Source: Plecoglossus altivelis (taxonomy: Eukaryota; Chordata; Actinopteri; Osmeriformes; Plecoglossidae). Taken from it: 64,000 bases of DNA. The stretch spans positions 880,479-944,478 of the forward strand of contig BROE01000028.1 in NCBI GenBank assembly GCA_036571765.1, in the 5' to 3' direction. The notes under the pieces were generated by a model. The model saw nothing but the letters and a program-made list of their open reading frames with translations. It searched no databases and was not told where the DNA came from. Position numbers and translations under genes: made by a program. This document shows, in pieces, positions 23,946 to 34,773 of the stretch; position 1 is the stretch's first letter; every line of letters starts with the position of its first letter.

Positions 23946-25240
23946 GTAAGAGGACGACAGGAGAACATGTTACATGAATATAAAGGTCCACAGTCCAGCC
24001 CTTCACTATTGCAGAGCGCAGAAACATCTCTTCTGACGCAGAACAGCTAAAGAAAGCTTTACAGTTGACGCACAGAGCTCCTGTCATGTGTTTAATATGT
24101 GCTTAGCATGTGGAAGCAAAACAGGAGCCTGACGCCAGCAGAGCAAGTTGAAGCCTGCTGCCAGGGTGCTGTGCAGTACAGACACTGAGGCAACACTGCC
24201 TCTTAGTGGACAAATGCAGAACTGCACCAAAACAAATGCAACATGCCTCTACTTATCCAGCATCAAGTTCAAGTTTATTGATATTTGATATTTGATAATG
24301 GTGTCAATAACTTTTACGTTTTGAAGTTTTCTGTCCTGCTACTGTTCACGGTTTCCAGATAATCTGCCTAAACTTAAAACAAATGATGTAACTTGTTATA
24401 AATCAGTCCTAACCTTATCTGAGCTGCTGTCTCTGTGAAGTAGGTCCATGTCTGAAATACAGCTAGATTCCTTTGGATTGGCAGGTTCCCTCTTGAGAGA
24501 AGACACTGATGTGCCATAGATTCATTTAATGGACGTTTTGATAGGAGGGTAGAAGAAGAGGTGGTACATCGGACCACAGATCAAAGGTTTACGAAACATC
24601 TGCTAAACAAGTGCATTCTAGCTGAGTTTCCAGCAATGATCAAGGGCAAAGTGTGCGCTTCTCTCCTCCTGAAGACTCCCTTTCCTTCCTTTTACAATGA
24701 AACATGATGATTGTATTCTGTGTGTTTTATTGGCTCGGTGTTCCAGAAAAACGTCTGGTTGTATTGAAGTCCTGGGAGAGACAGGGTTACCTGGTTGCTA
24801 AGCCTGGTGTTTGTCGTGTTTACCTGAAACCCCACGTCCGACCTCAACAGTGAACCGTGTCTTATTCTTGCCGACAGGTCTCCCCTCCCACCGCCCAACC
24901 ACAGCGGTCAAAGTCAAGTGGAACCGTTTGACGATGAACGTCAGCCGCGATCACCCGGAACTTTCCTTCCAGACTGTAAACAACAAGGTCAGCTTGCGGT
25001 CAGAAAGTGTACTTTTTCTGTGTACCCGACCACACGTGACCACCTGTGCTCTTCTGAGAGCGATGTGTGGTCGACTCTGGAGACCCCTGTACCTGCTGGA
25101 AGTTCACCGTCGCTGGCAAACATCCAGGGGAGTCCATGGTTTTTTCTGACAGACTCATGTCTGAAGTGACATCACCCCCCCAAAGTCTCCACGTCAAACT
25201 ATTTGAATCAAAATGTTTGGTGTTGTTCCAGCGTTGGACC
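23946..25240. other. Unique stretch with one weak exon candidate
   Basis: Non-repetitive sequence. From 24878 (after TTCTTGCCGACAG) a frame stays open to a TGA at 25167-25169, about 97 codons. The predicted product matches no family I recognise, and a second frame over the same DNA is also open, which weakens the case. No other gene feature is seen. Confidence 0.35.
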
Positions 25241-25243
25241 TCC

Positions 25244-26165
25244 AGCCTCCCAGACCCCACAGCCTCCCAGCCCCTCCAGCCCCCACAGCCTCCCATCCCC
25301 CTCAGCCTCCCAGCCCCCATAGCCTTCCATCCCCCACAGCCTCCTAGCCCCTCCAGCCCCCACAGCCTCCCAGCCCCCACAACCTCCCAGCCCCTTGCGC
25401 CGTCCCAGCCCCCAACTCCCAGCCCCCAGCTCCAGCCCCAACCCCAGCTCAGCCCACGCTCCCTGCTCTCCCACCTTCCCTCCTCCCAAGCTCCAAGCCC
25501 AGAGCCCCCAGCCGCCCACAGGTCCTCCCTGCTCTCCGCCTTCCATCCCCAACAGCCTCCCGCCCTGCGCCTCCAGCCCTCCAGCCACACTCACGCCCCC
25601 ACTCCAACACTCCAGCCCTCCAGCCCCACAGCTCCCAGCCCCCCAGATCCTAGCCCCCCACCACCCCATCCCCCATAGCTCCAGCCCCTAGCCTCCCAGC
25701 CCCTAGCCTCCTGCTTCCTTCCAGCCTGCGTCCTACAGGCCTCCCAGCCCCGGCCCCAGCCCCCACCACCAAGCTCTCCAGCTCCCAGCCCCCCACACCT
25801 CCCAGGCCCCTCCAGACCCACAGCCTGCCAGTACCCAGCTCCCAGCCTCCAGCCCCCAGCACCCAGCCCCCAGACCTCTGTCCTCCCAGCCCCTGCAGCC
25901 TCCCAGCCCCCACAGCCTCCCAGCCCCCACAGCCTCCCTGCTCTTCCATCCCCCCAGCCCCCACAGCCCCTCCATCCCCCCCAGCCTCCCTGCTCCTCCA
26001 GCTCCTGCCTCACAGCCTCACAAGCCCCACAGCCTCACAGCCTCCCTGCTCTTCCATCCCCCCTGCTCTCCCAGCCTCCCTGCTCCTCCAGCCCCCACAG
26101 CCTCCCAGCCCCCTACAGCCTCCCAGCCTCCCAGCTCCTCCATCCCCCCTGCCCCCCCTGCTCTC
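25244..26165. repeat. C-rich array CCCCACAGCCTCCCAGCC
   Basis: About 920 bp of degenerate CAGCCTCCCAGCCCC units, C-rich on + and G-rich on -. Gly/Trp-rich (minus) and Pro-rich (plus) open frames are repeat artefacts. Confidence 0.92.
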
Positions 26166-26172
26166 CCAGCCT

Positions 26173-26217
26173 GCTGCATCAGGAGGTGCTGCATCAGGAG
26201 GTGCTGCATCAGGAGCT
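26173..26217. repeat. 15-bp repeat, 3 copies
   Basis: GCTGCATCAGGAGGT repeated three times in tandem at the edge of the C-rich array. Confidence 0.9.
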
Positions 26218-26419
26218 GCTGCCTGGCTTGCTGGGGACATGGGAGGGTTAGGAGCATCACGGCTCATCAGGCTTCAGCTGGGTTAATGAACCCTCTCGTT
26301 CCTCCCCCATTCCGCCTCCCCCCCTCCCCCCCGCCCCGGCCCAGGCATTACTCACGGGGCCAGCGGAGACGGGGGGGGGGGAAAGCTGTCAGTGTTGCTA
26401 CGCCTCAGCAACCCAATGT

Positions 26420-26490
26420 ACACACACACACACACACACACAGTCATACTATATATAAACACACTCATAGTCATGTATAAACACACACAC
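26420..26490. repeat. (CA)n with TATAAACACA
   Basis: Short CA microsatellite interrupted by TATAAACACACTCATAG. Confidence 0.8.
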
Positions 26491-26644
26491 GCACTGTCGA
26501 ATGTAAACACCCCAGATCATGGAGGTGGTTGCCCTGAGGTCGGGGAGAGCAGCGAAACATCTGCTGATCTGTCGGCCTGTGTTGGGGGAGTGAGATCAGG
26601 CTGGGCTGTGGATAAACACAATATACAGACATTACTGAATCTCT

Positions 26645-27250
26645 GTTTCTCCCTTTCTCTTCTCTCTTGCAGTCCGTCACACTCTCTGTCTCTCCATCTC
26701 TCTTGCAGTCTCTCTCTGTCTCTCTCTTCCTCTCTCTCCATCTCTCTTGCAGTCTCTCCATCTCTCTTGCAGTCTCTCTCTGTCTCTCTCTTCCTCTCTC
26801 TCCATCTCTCTTGCAGTCTCTCTCTGTCTCTCTCCTCCTCTCTCTCCATCTCTCTTGCAGTCCGTCACACTCTCTCTCCATCTCTCTTGCATTCTCTCTC
26901 TCTCCTCCTCTGTCTCTCCATCTCTCTTGTATTCTCTCTCTGTCTTTCTCCTCCTCTCTCTCCATCTCTCTTGCAGTCTCTCTCTGTCTCTCTCCTCTCT
27001 CCATCTCTCTTGCAGTCTCTCTGTCTCTCTCCTCCTCTCTCTCCATCTCTCTTGCAGTCTCTCTCTGTCTCTCTCCTCCTCTCTCTCCATCTCTCTTGCA
27101 GTCTCTCCATCTCTCTTGCAGTCTCTCTCCATCTCTCTCCTCCTCTCTCTCCATCTCTCTTTCAGTCTCTCTCTCTCTCTCTCCTCCTCCTCTCTCCATC
27201 TCTCTTGCAGTCTCTCTCTGTCTCTCTCGTCCTCTCTCTCCCTCCTCCAG
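26645..27250. repeat. ~44-bp polypyrimidine minisatellite made of splice-acceptor-like units
   Basis: Units combine CTCTCTCCATCTCTCTTGCAG with TCTCTCTGTCTCTCTCCTCC. TTGCAG after a long pyrimidine tract occurs about 12 times and TTTCAG once, so the array strings together sequences that look like 3' splice sites on the + strand. The minus-strand frame encodes Arg/Glu-rich peptides, a repeat artefact. Confidence 0.92.
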
Positions 27251-29090
27251 TAACTAAGCCAGGAGCTGGCTGTGGCCTTGTTCGAGTGTGGCGTTGTCAT
27301 GAGGATCTACATGACTTCAGTACTACAATGCATCATGGGGATTTGTGTCCACAATGCGTCACTAACCTCCTAAATGCTCCTGCTGTTGGGTGGTTGTCTT
27401 ACCTTCAAACAGATTACAGTGATCTCAACGAAGCTCTACACTCATAGGTTTGTTTTGTAGTATTGTACTGGAGCCTATATAATAGTTTGTATTTTGATTC
27501 CTGGAATGAAATGCTAAATCCAGATAGATTACTTTTGTTTACCCTTATGTGCTAGACCAGTTGTGAGTCCACGTTGACAGGATGTGATTTGTCTTACGTC
27601 TAAACCCTTCCCGGAGCCCAGATGGTGCTGGTCCAGTGTGTATATTAGAGGTGATTGTTCAACTATCCCGAATGTGCGCGTGCCTTCACATCGCGAACTT
27701 TCAACAGCAGGATTCACATCGTGGCTGATCCGGTTTATTCCAGTTTCACGGCGTTGATCACTTGGCCCAGATAGAGCAATATAGATTATTCTTATCCTTG
27801 CCTCGCCGGATGAGTTGATGCGCTTGTTGACTGGAGGTCTGTTAAGTTCAGAGCTTTGCATAAAACATGCAGTGATGTCATTTTCTGTCGTGTTGGAAAA
27901 AACTTACACAAAGCGGCCTACTTCAACATTATGTCCCGATCGGTTAATACATACATTTCTGTCACCGTCGTTCTGTGTTAGTTCAATTTTTAAATAATAA
28001 ATGATCGTTAACGGCCCTCTTTGACCTTTAATAGGATATGTTAGTGTCAGTATTCCAGGAATTTAATTATTGATCGAGGACTGGCCGTTTCTCCCGTATA
28101 ATGAGGCGTCATTAGAAGCCAGCTTTCTTGAACCAAGATGTGTGTGTGCGACAGGTTTGGAGAGCGCGTCTGTACGGATGAGAGTTCAAGCTTTATGTCT
28201 GTGTTACTCATCTGAAACCAGTGCTGCCTGCGGAGGCGTAGCTACACAAGAAACCCCCTCCACACCGAAACGTTTCAGAGCTGTCAGCGTATCTTTGACG
28301 GCTCAGGATTACAAGTAGATTCGTTTTTAAACTTCCAGAAAACCTTTTGAATTGCTCATTCAAAGAACGGCGCATGGGAATGGGTGGCCCTTTTACATGC
28401 CGTGTCAGAAGCGATTAGCCCGCCAGAGGAGTGAAGCTTACACAGAAAGCTATTCGCGGCAGTGAAGGAGGGAGAGTCTAATTCATTGCAAACAATCCTC
28501 TACGTCCCACTCACCTAATTGTTTGCTATATTATGTGTCCGGTTATACCCATGAGCATGAAACATTGGTATTTTAAGCAGAGACATCAAACAGGGAACAT
28601 TTCAGCCTGAAAAGGGAAGCAAAAATATGTATCTTACAAGCACGGCTCAGTAAAGCCACGGTGTATTGTTTGTGCATTTGTCATAGTGTGTCAGTAGACC
28701 TAAACCCTTGAGAACACTCTTGAAATAACGTAGAACACCGGGGAAGCAAATCAGTCCAGATTTAAAAGATAGCCTGTCAATTTGGGCGTTTAATACATGC
28801 TAGCTTGAAATTCGAATACACAGTGGAGGCTGGCTATTCAAATTGCCATACAATTACAGTGATTGGTGTGAGGGTTATAGTTCCCTGTATCAGATTGATT
28901 TAATTCCATCTGTCAACAAACCATTTCGCTGATTCATTTGACTTTCTCACAACTTTGTTTCTTAACACAGTTATAGCAGTGGATTTCAGTTTGTGTGACT
29001 TATCACAACGCCCCCATAACAAACTAGCTAGCTTGTCCTTATAACAAGGAAGTAGCTTAGTCCACCTGCCGCATGTCACTCTCCCTTGCT
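27251..29090. other. Long unique stretch upstream of tprg1
   Basis: About 1.8 kb of repeat-free sequence directly 5' of the tprg1 first exons. It is the natural place to look for the promoter and proximal enhancers, but no TATA box or coding exon is assignable by eye. Confidence 0.4.
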
Positions 29091-29155
29091 TCATCAAACT
29101 GTTTATGCGACTAAAACGACATCAGACTGCAGGTCCTGAAGCAAACTACCACCAG
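29091..29155 (+). other. Candidate 5' non-coding exon of tprg1
   Basis: CTACCACCAG|GTAAGAAG at 29155/29156 is a near-consensus 5' splice site. A matching acceptor, GCATTGGTCACAG|G, ends at 29530, just 6 nt before the tprg1 start codon. Splicing would remove a 375-bp intron and leave the ATG in a short second exon. The start of this exon is not defined; the coordinates are a placeholder ending at the donor. Confidence 0.3.
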
Positions 29156-29536
29156 GTAAGAAGAGAATCTACCGTTCAACTGCTTCGTCATCAAACGAAC
29201 ATTGAGAGTGTAGCAACCTTACTATAAAACACGATGCCTCTTGCAAGTGTTTGACATAAACACAAACTAGTTGCAGTTTCCTCCCAAACGGTGTAGGCAG
29301 AGTCGTTCAGGAAATACGTGTTCGATTAGTTGCATATGCGACACAATTAAGTGTGCCTCTTAAATGCCTTGAAGTCTAAATAGACCTTTTCTTCCAAACC
29401 TAGAGTGAAAGCAGTGTTAGGAAACAATGCAATTACTAATCTTGGCCGTGCGCCTGTTGCCAGAAAGTGGCCTACAGCGTAGCCGAGTGACTGGAAAACG
29501 AAGTAGCTGTTGTGGTTGCATTGGTCACAGGCTAGG

Positions 29537-29791
29537 ATGTCGGAAGCAGATGAGGACACGTTCAAGCCCGTTGAGCTGGATCAACAAGCACCAGGAGGCT
29601 CCTCAACTGACCCCGCTCCCACTCCCGTTCAACCGGCCGCAGATGAACCGAGTGCACCGCCTCTTCAGTCTCCTGTGAGCCTCTCCACGGAGAGCGCGGG
29701 CCTCGTCGTGTCGCCCAGCGCCCAGTCAAAGGAGAATAAGTGGACATCAGCAGTGAACCAATTTAAACTGAAGAGGTTTTTTGTCTTGAGG
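29537..29791 (+). CDS. tprg1: tprg1 coding exon 1
   Basis: Encodes residues 1-85. The ATG at 29537 is in the context CTAGGATGT (G at -3) and is the first in-frame ATG after the predicted acceptor at 29530. It encodes a Ser/Pro/Glu-rich tail ending KRFFVLR, which aligns with the Lys-Tyr-Phe-x-x-Arg segment that opens the conserved domain in the family. The donor is AGG|GTAATG, phase 0. Confidence 0.88.
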
Positions 29792-32700
29792 GTAATGACT
29801 CGCGCGCTCTTTATTACCGGGGCGCGGGGGCCTGAGTTATTATTTTGATTCGGTCAAAATGTCCAAGCCGCATCTCAGAAATCACACAGTTCTGCTGAAG
29901 CAGACGTTTGCGTGGCTTGTTTTGTTTTCATCCGTGTTTTTCATGACGGAAATGTTTGGTCATCATTACGCTCATTCACAACACTCCTGTTAACACAACG
30001 ACAGAAGTACTAACACGTATAAAGAAACACATGTTCATATTTCTGCTTTTGACATATAGAGACGAGAAAAGCACATCACATTCTGAAATTAATTCGGCTC
30101 ATTGTGTTGAGTGGAAATCCACGGGGTCCGATGGCCAGGTTAATGAGATTATTTGATCATGATCCACAAAGTCACGGTTATTTACACCTCTGGCAGTTGT
30201 AGTAGCACTAACCCCCCAGAGATTAACTGCCCCCTCAGTCCGCTTGCCCGCCCACGGTAAATATTACTGTGTTTAATCAGCCGTCGAGCCTGCCAGACAC
30301 TCCTAAACTAAATCAATTAATCTTTCCTCGAATTCACGGACACGTTGAGAGTATTGTCAGCGGAATTTAACAAGTTCTCGCGCTTCTACCCGTGTCCAGA
30401 GACGTGATCTAGGGAAAGTATCGCGTTGTTGGAGTTGAGAGTTAAAGTATACATATTTATTATTTAAAATGCAAAAAGTGAGGAGACAGATTTGCAGTGT
30501 TAAAAAAGTGAGGAGACAGATTTGCAATGTTAAAGTGTCCCAACTATGTATAACGAAAGTTGCTTTTCTGGTTTCCTGTTTCCCTGGATCCCTGGTTTCC
30601 TGGTTTCCTGGTTCCCTGGTTCCCTGGTTCCCTGGTTCCCTGGTTCCCTGGTTCCCTGGTTCCCTGGTTCCCTGGTTCCCTGGATCCTGGCTCTGACGTG
30701 TCTCCACTTCCCCAGCCTGGGACCCTGGACCAGGCTGTAGAGGATGTCAGAAACCTGGTGGATCAGCAGGTGGATGGAAGAGTCCTCAGCACCTGGCTAC
30801 TGGCGGAGTAAGCAAGCCTTTTAAGAAGAAGAGGAAGAAGAATGTCTCACCCCCCCCCTCCCTCTTCACACACACCCCCTCCCTCCCTCTTCACATACAC
30901 ACACACCCCCTCTTCACATACACATACACACACACCCCCTCTTCACGTACACACACAGACACAATCGTGGAGAAATTCATCATTGATGTTCCTCTTAGTT
31001 GATCTGATGGTTGTTGCGTTGTGTTCGTCTGAGGAGAGGTTCTACGAGAGGTTCTGTTCAGGAACGTGTTGTTCCTTCTTGAAATCTTCTTCAAAGAAAC
31101 CCGATGGCAACTTTCTGTCCCGGTACTTTCTTACTGAGAACTTTATCAATCTTTTAAAACGGTGATTTGTTGACTTGATTCTGGAGTGTACGTACAAGGG
31201 AGGAACATCCGGACATCACTCAACTTTCAAACAGCTGTCGTCGTACACTCGCTCCTTTCTGTGTTTATGTATTTAAGAAGTTAAAGTTATAGGAGATCAT
31301 TTAACAGAGACAAAAGTGCAACTAGCTGAACCGGTTTGAGGACATTTATCAAGCGTGTTTGCTTTCGTAAGACCCTGTGACTGTGGCATAAGCTTTCAGG
31401 AAACATTTCAAAGGGCCACTAGACAATGAATAATACATCTTTCTTCAGCACTATTTCCACTCCACACAATGACACTGTGGCAGCACCCTCACAGCCCGCC
31501 TCTGGAAGCAGACGTTTGGCGCTAACAGGAGGACGTTTATGCAATGTTTGGTGACAGCAGTATGGGGGAGGGAGGGAGGGGGTGGGAGAGTCAGACTAAG
31601 TCCATGGTAGTCAGCCAAAGCAGCGATTGTCAACCCTGGTCCCTCAGGGTCCACCTGCCTGGCATGGTTTAGATGTTTCCCTCTTCCAGAACACCTGAGT
31701 CTAATGACTGGGTCATTACCAAGCCCTGACAAGGACCCTTTCATTTGGAGCAGGTGTGTTCAAATAGGAAACATCCCTGAAATGCGTGGCTGGGGTTTGA
31801 TGACCTCCACTGTAGAGAACACAGACCTTTACTGTAGAGAACATAGACCTCCACTGTAGAGAACATAGATCTCTACTGTAGAGAACATAGACCTCCACTG
31901 TAGAGAACATAGATCTCTACTGTAGAGAACATAGACCTCTACTGTAGAGAACGTAGACCGCTGTTGTAGAGAACATAGACCTTTACTGTAAAGAACATAG
32001 ACCTCTACTGTAGAGAACATAGATCTCTACTGTAGAGAACATAGACCTCTACTGTAGAGAACATAGACCGCTGTTGTAGAGAACATAGACCTCTACTGTA
32101 GAGACATAGACCTCTATTATAGAGAACATAGACCTTTACTGTAGAGAACATAGACCTCTACTGTAGAGAACATAGACCTCTGTTGTAGAGAACATAGACC
32201 TCTACTGTAAAGAACATAGACCTCTGTTGTAGAGAACACAGACCTCTGTTGTAGAGAACATAGACCTTTGCTGTAGAGAACACAGACCTCTACTGTAGAG
32301 AACATAGACCGCTGTTGTAGAGAACATAGACCGCTGTTGTAGAGAACATAGACCTTTACTGTAAAGAACATAGACCTCTACTGTAGAGAACATAGACCTC
32401 TACTGTAAAGAACATAGACCTCTACTGTAGAGAACATAGACCGCTGCTGTAGAGAACATAGACCGCTGCTGTATAGAACATAGACCTCTACTGTAGAGAA
32501 CATAGGTTGCTACTGTAGAGAACAGACCAACATAGACCTCTACTGTAGAGAACATAGACTGCTGTTGTAGAGAACATCGACCTCTGCTGTAGAGAACAGA
32601 ACAAAATAGGCCTCTGCTGTAGAGAATGTAGACCTCTGTTGTAGAGAACATAGACCGCTGTTGTAGAGAACGTAGACCGCTGCAGCCTCCTAAACATTCT

Positions 32701-33393
32701 TCCCTCCAGACACAACACCCCTCCTGTCTCTACTGGGGTCTGAGTTTTAGTTCGTCTCCACCCTGGTGCTGCCTTGGGGTCACTGACCCACAGGTGTGGG
32801 ACAGAAGGTGAATCACTGTGACATGATGACCCCAAGGCAGGATGAGTAAAACAAACATGAACACAATCTGCCCAGTTGAGGAAGAAAACGTTTGGTAACG
32901 TGAGGTGTGGTGTTGGCAGCGTGGCGCTGTAGAGGGTGTGGGGGGGAGTGAGAGAGAGAGTGGAAGGGGTGAGTGCGGTGTGTCGTACGGTGTGTTGTAC
33001 CGTGGTGTTCTGCAGTATCCCCCTTCAGCCTCCCACCTGCGTGTGGCCGTGATGTGCCCCCCTCCTGACCCCGGCCCTCCAGCCAGGTGACCAAACCTCT
33101 CGTCCACACCTTTCATCTGGGCCGCTCGCTAAACCCTCTGCTGACCCCTCTGCCCCCAGCCTGCCCCCACCCTGCTGCCTCCCCCCTCCTGCCCCCACCC
33201 TGCTGCCTCCCCCCTCTGCCCCCTCCTGCCCCCAGCTCAGTGGCTCTGACAAGGACAGCCAGCCAAAGAGAACCCCAGCCACACTGAATTAGCGGCGAGG
33301 GGGTGGCGGCAGGGGAGGGGGGGGCGGCCTTTCTCATCACCTCAGGGAAGTTACAGACACATGCCTCCACTCTTAGACCCTCTCCTTGTGTGC

Positions 33394-33436
<43 letters not shown>

Positions 33437-34713
33437 CGCGCGCGCGCGTCTGTGTGCCTGTGTGTGCATATACCTGTCTGTGTGTGAGTCTATCTCTGTG
33501 TGTGTGTGCGCGTGTGTGTGTGTGCGCGCGCGAGCGTGTGCGCGCGTGTGTGTGCGCGCGAGTGTGTGTATCTGCGAGTGTGTGTGCGCGAGTGTGTGTG
33601 TGTGTATCTGCGTGTGTGTGTCTGTGCCTTAGAGCTGTCCTTAATACATGTGCATCTCCAAGGAAACGGACAAGGGGGTTTAAAACGGCCTATGATTTAG
33701 TTTTACACCCAGTAAACTTGTGTTAGGGGGATTTGGTGACTGCGGAGGTTAGGAGCCTTCATCCTAAGCTGTCGTTTCTCTTCAGTCTCGCTCATGACTT
33801 GGTGACACAGTTTTCCAACTGCCTTTTCTTTATTCTTCATCTTGTTGATATAACATTTGGAACCCGAAGATGCTTCCATGCATATTGGATGAAGTTTGCC
33901 AGGGGCGTTTCTGGAAATTAGGAAGCTTTTCCAGTATGTACATAATTGAGTGACTGAGCTATACATGCTTTTTGTCTTTACTCAAAATAACCTCGAATAG
34001 AGTTCGCTTAAAGATGTCAAAATATACAAGTTGATAACAAACGTTTTCATCCAGTGTAGGCCGTTCCCAAGGTGACGCTCCGATGCTCATGACCTCTGAA
34101 ATGGTGAGATTCCTCTGCATGTTTTATAGAGGAGAGATCAGTTTGACAGGTTTTCTGAAAAGAGAGCTCATTTTTGGCCTCTGTGCATCTTTAAACTCCA
34201 CGTATTCTTGCAGCTCCTGATGGGGTATCTGCAGCACATCTTTACAGGGGGTTCAGTTTGTTTCAGGGCTTCTTCTGAATCAAAGCAGCGTTTCAGCAGC
34301 TGTTTCTGCTGTGGTGTCTGTAGTAGAGCGATGCAGTGTGGTTCAATAGAACGTATCCTGACAGTTTGTATTTCTCTCTTAGTTCTGCTGACTGGGAAGT
34401 GTAAGGGTTGGATTTAGTCTGAGAGGCTGGGAAAGATGCAAACACTTACATTGTCAGGGTGCGTGTCATGTCATAGTGTGTGCGTGTCTTGTCATAATGT
34501 GTGTGTGTCATGTCATAATGTGTGTGTGTCATGTCATAGTGTGTGTGTGTCTTGTCATAGTGTGTGTGTGTCTTGTCATAGTGTGTGTGTGTCATGTCAT
34601 AGTGTGTGTGTGTCTTGTCATAGTGTGTGTGTGTCTTGTCATAGTGTGTGTGTGTGTGTCTTGTCAGGGTCTGTGTCTTGTCAGGGTCTGTGTGTGTGTG
34701 TCAGCAGGGTCTC

Positions 34714-34773
<60 letters not shown>

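Noticed and set aside
23038..24087. 349-codon minus-strand open frame
   Set aside because: It is the pyrimidine-strand translation of the GGGGTGAGGAAACGAGG array.
26392..27447. 351-codon plus-strand open frame
   Set aside because: Almost entirely a Ser/Leu translation of the CT-rich minisatellite; the non-repeat tail has no recognisable domain.
1..29000. Expected lpp terminal LIM exons upstream of tprg1
   Set aside because: No Cys/His-patterned LIM-domain exon was seen on either strand; if present it lies beyond the left edge.
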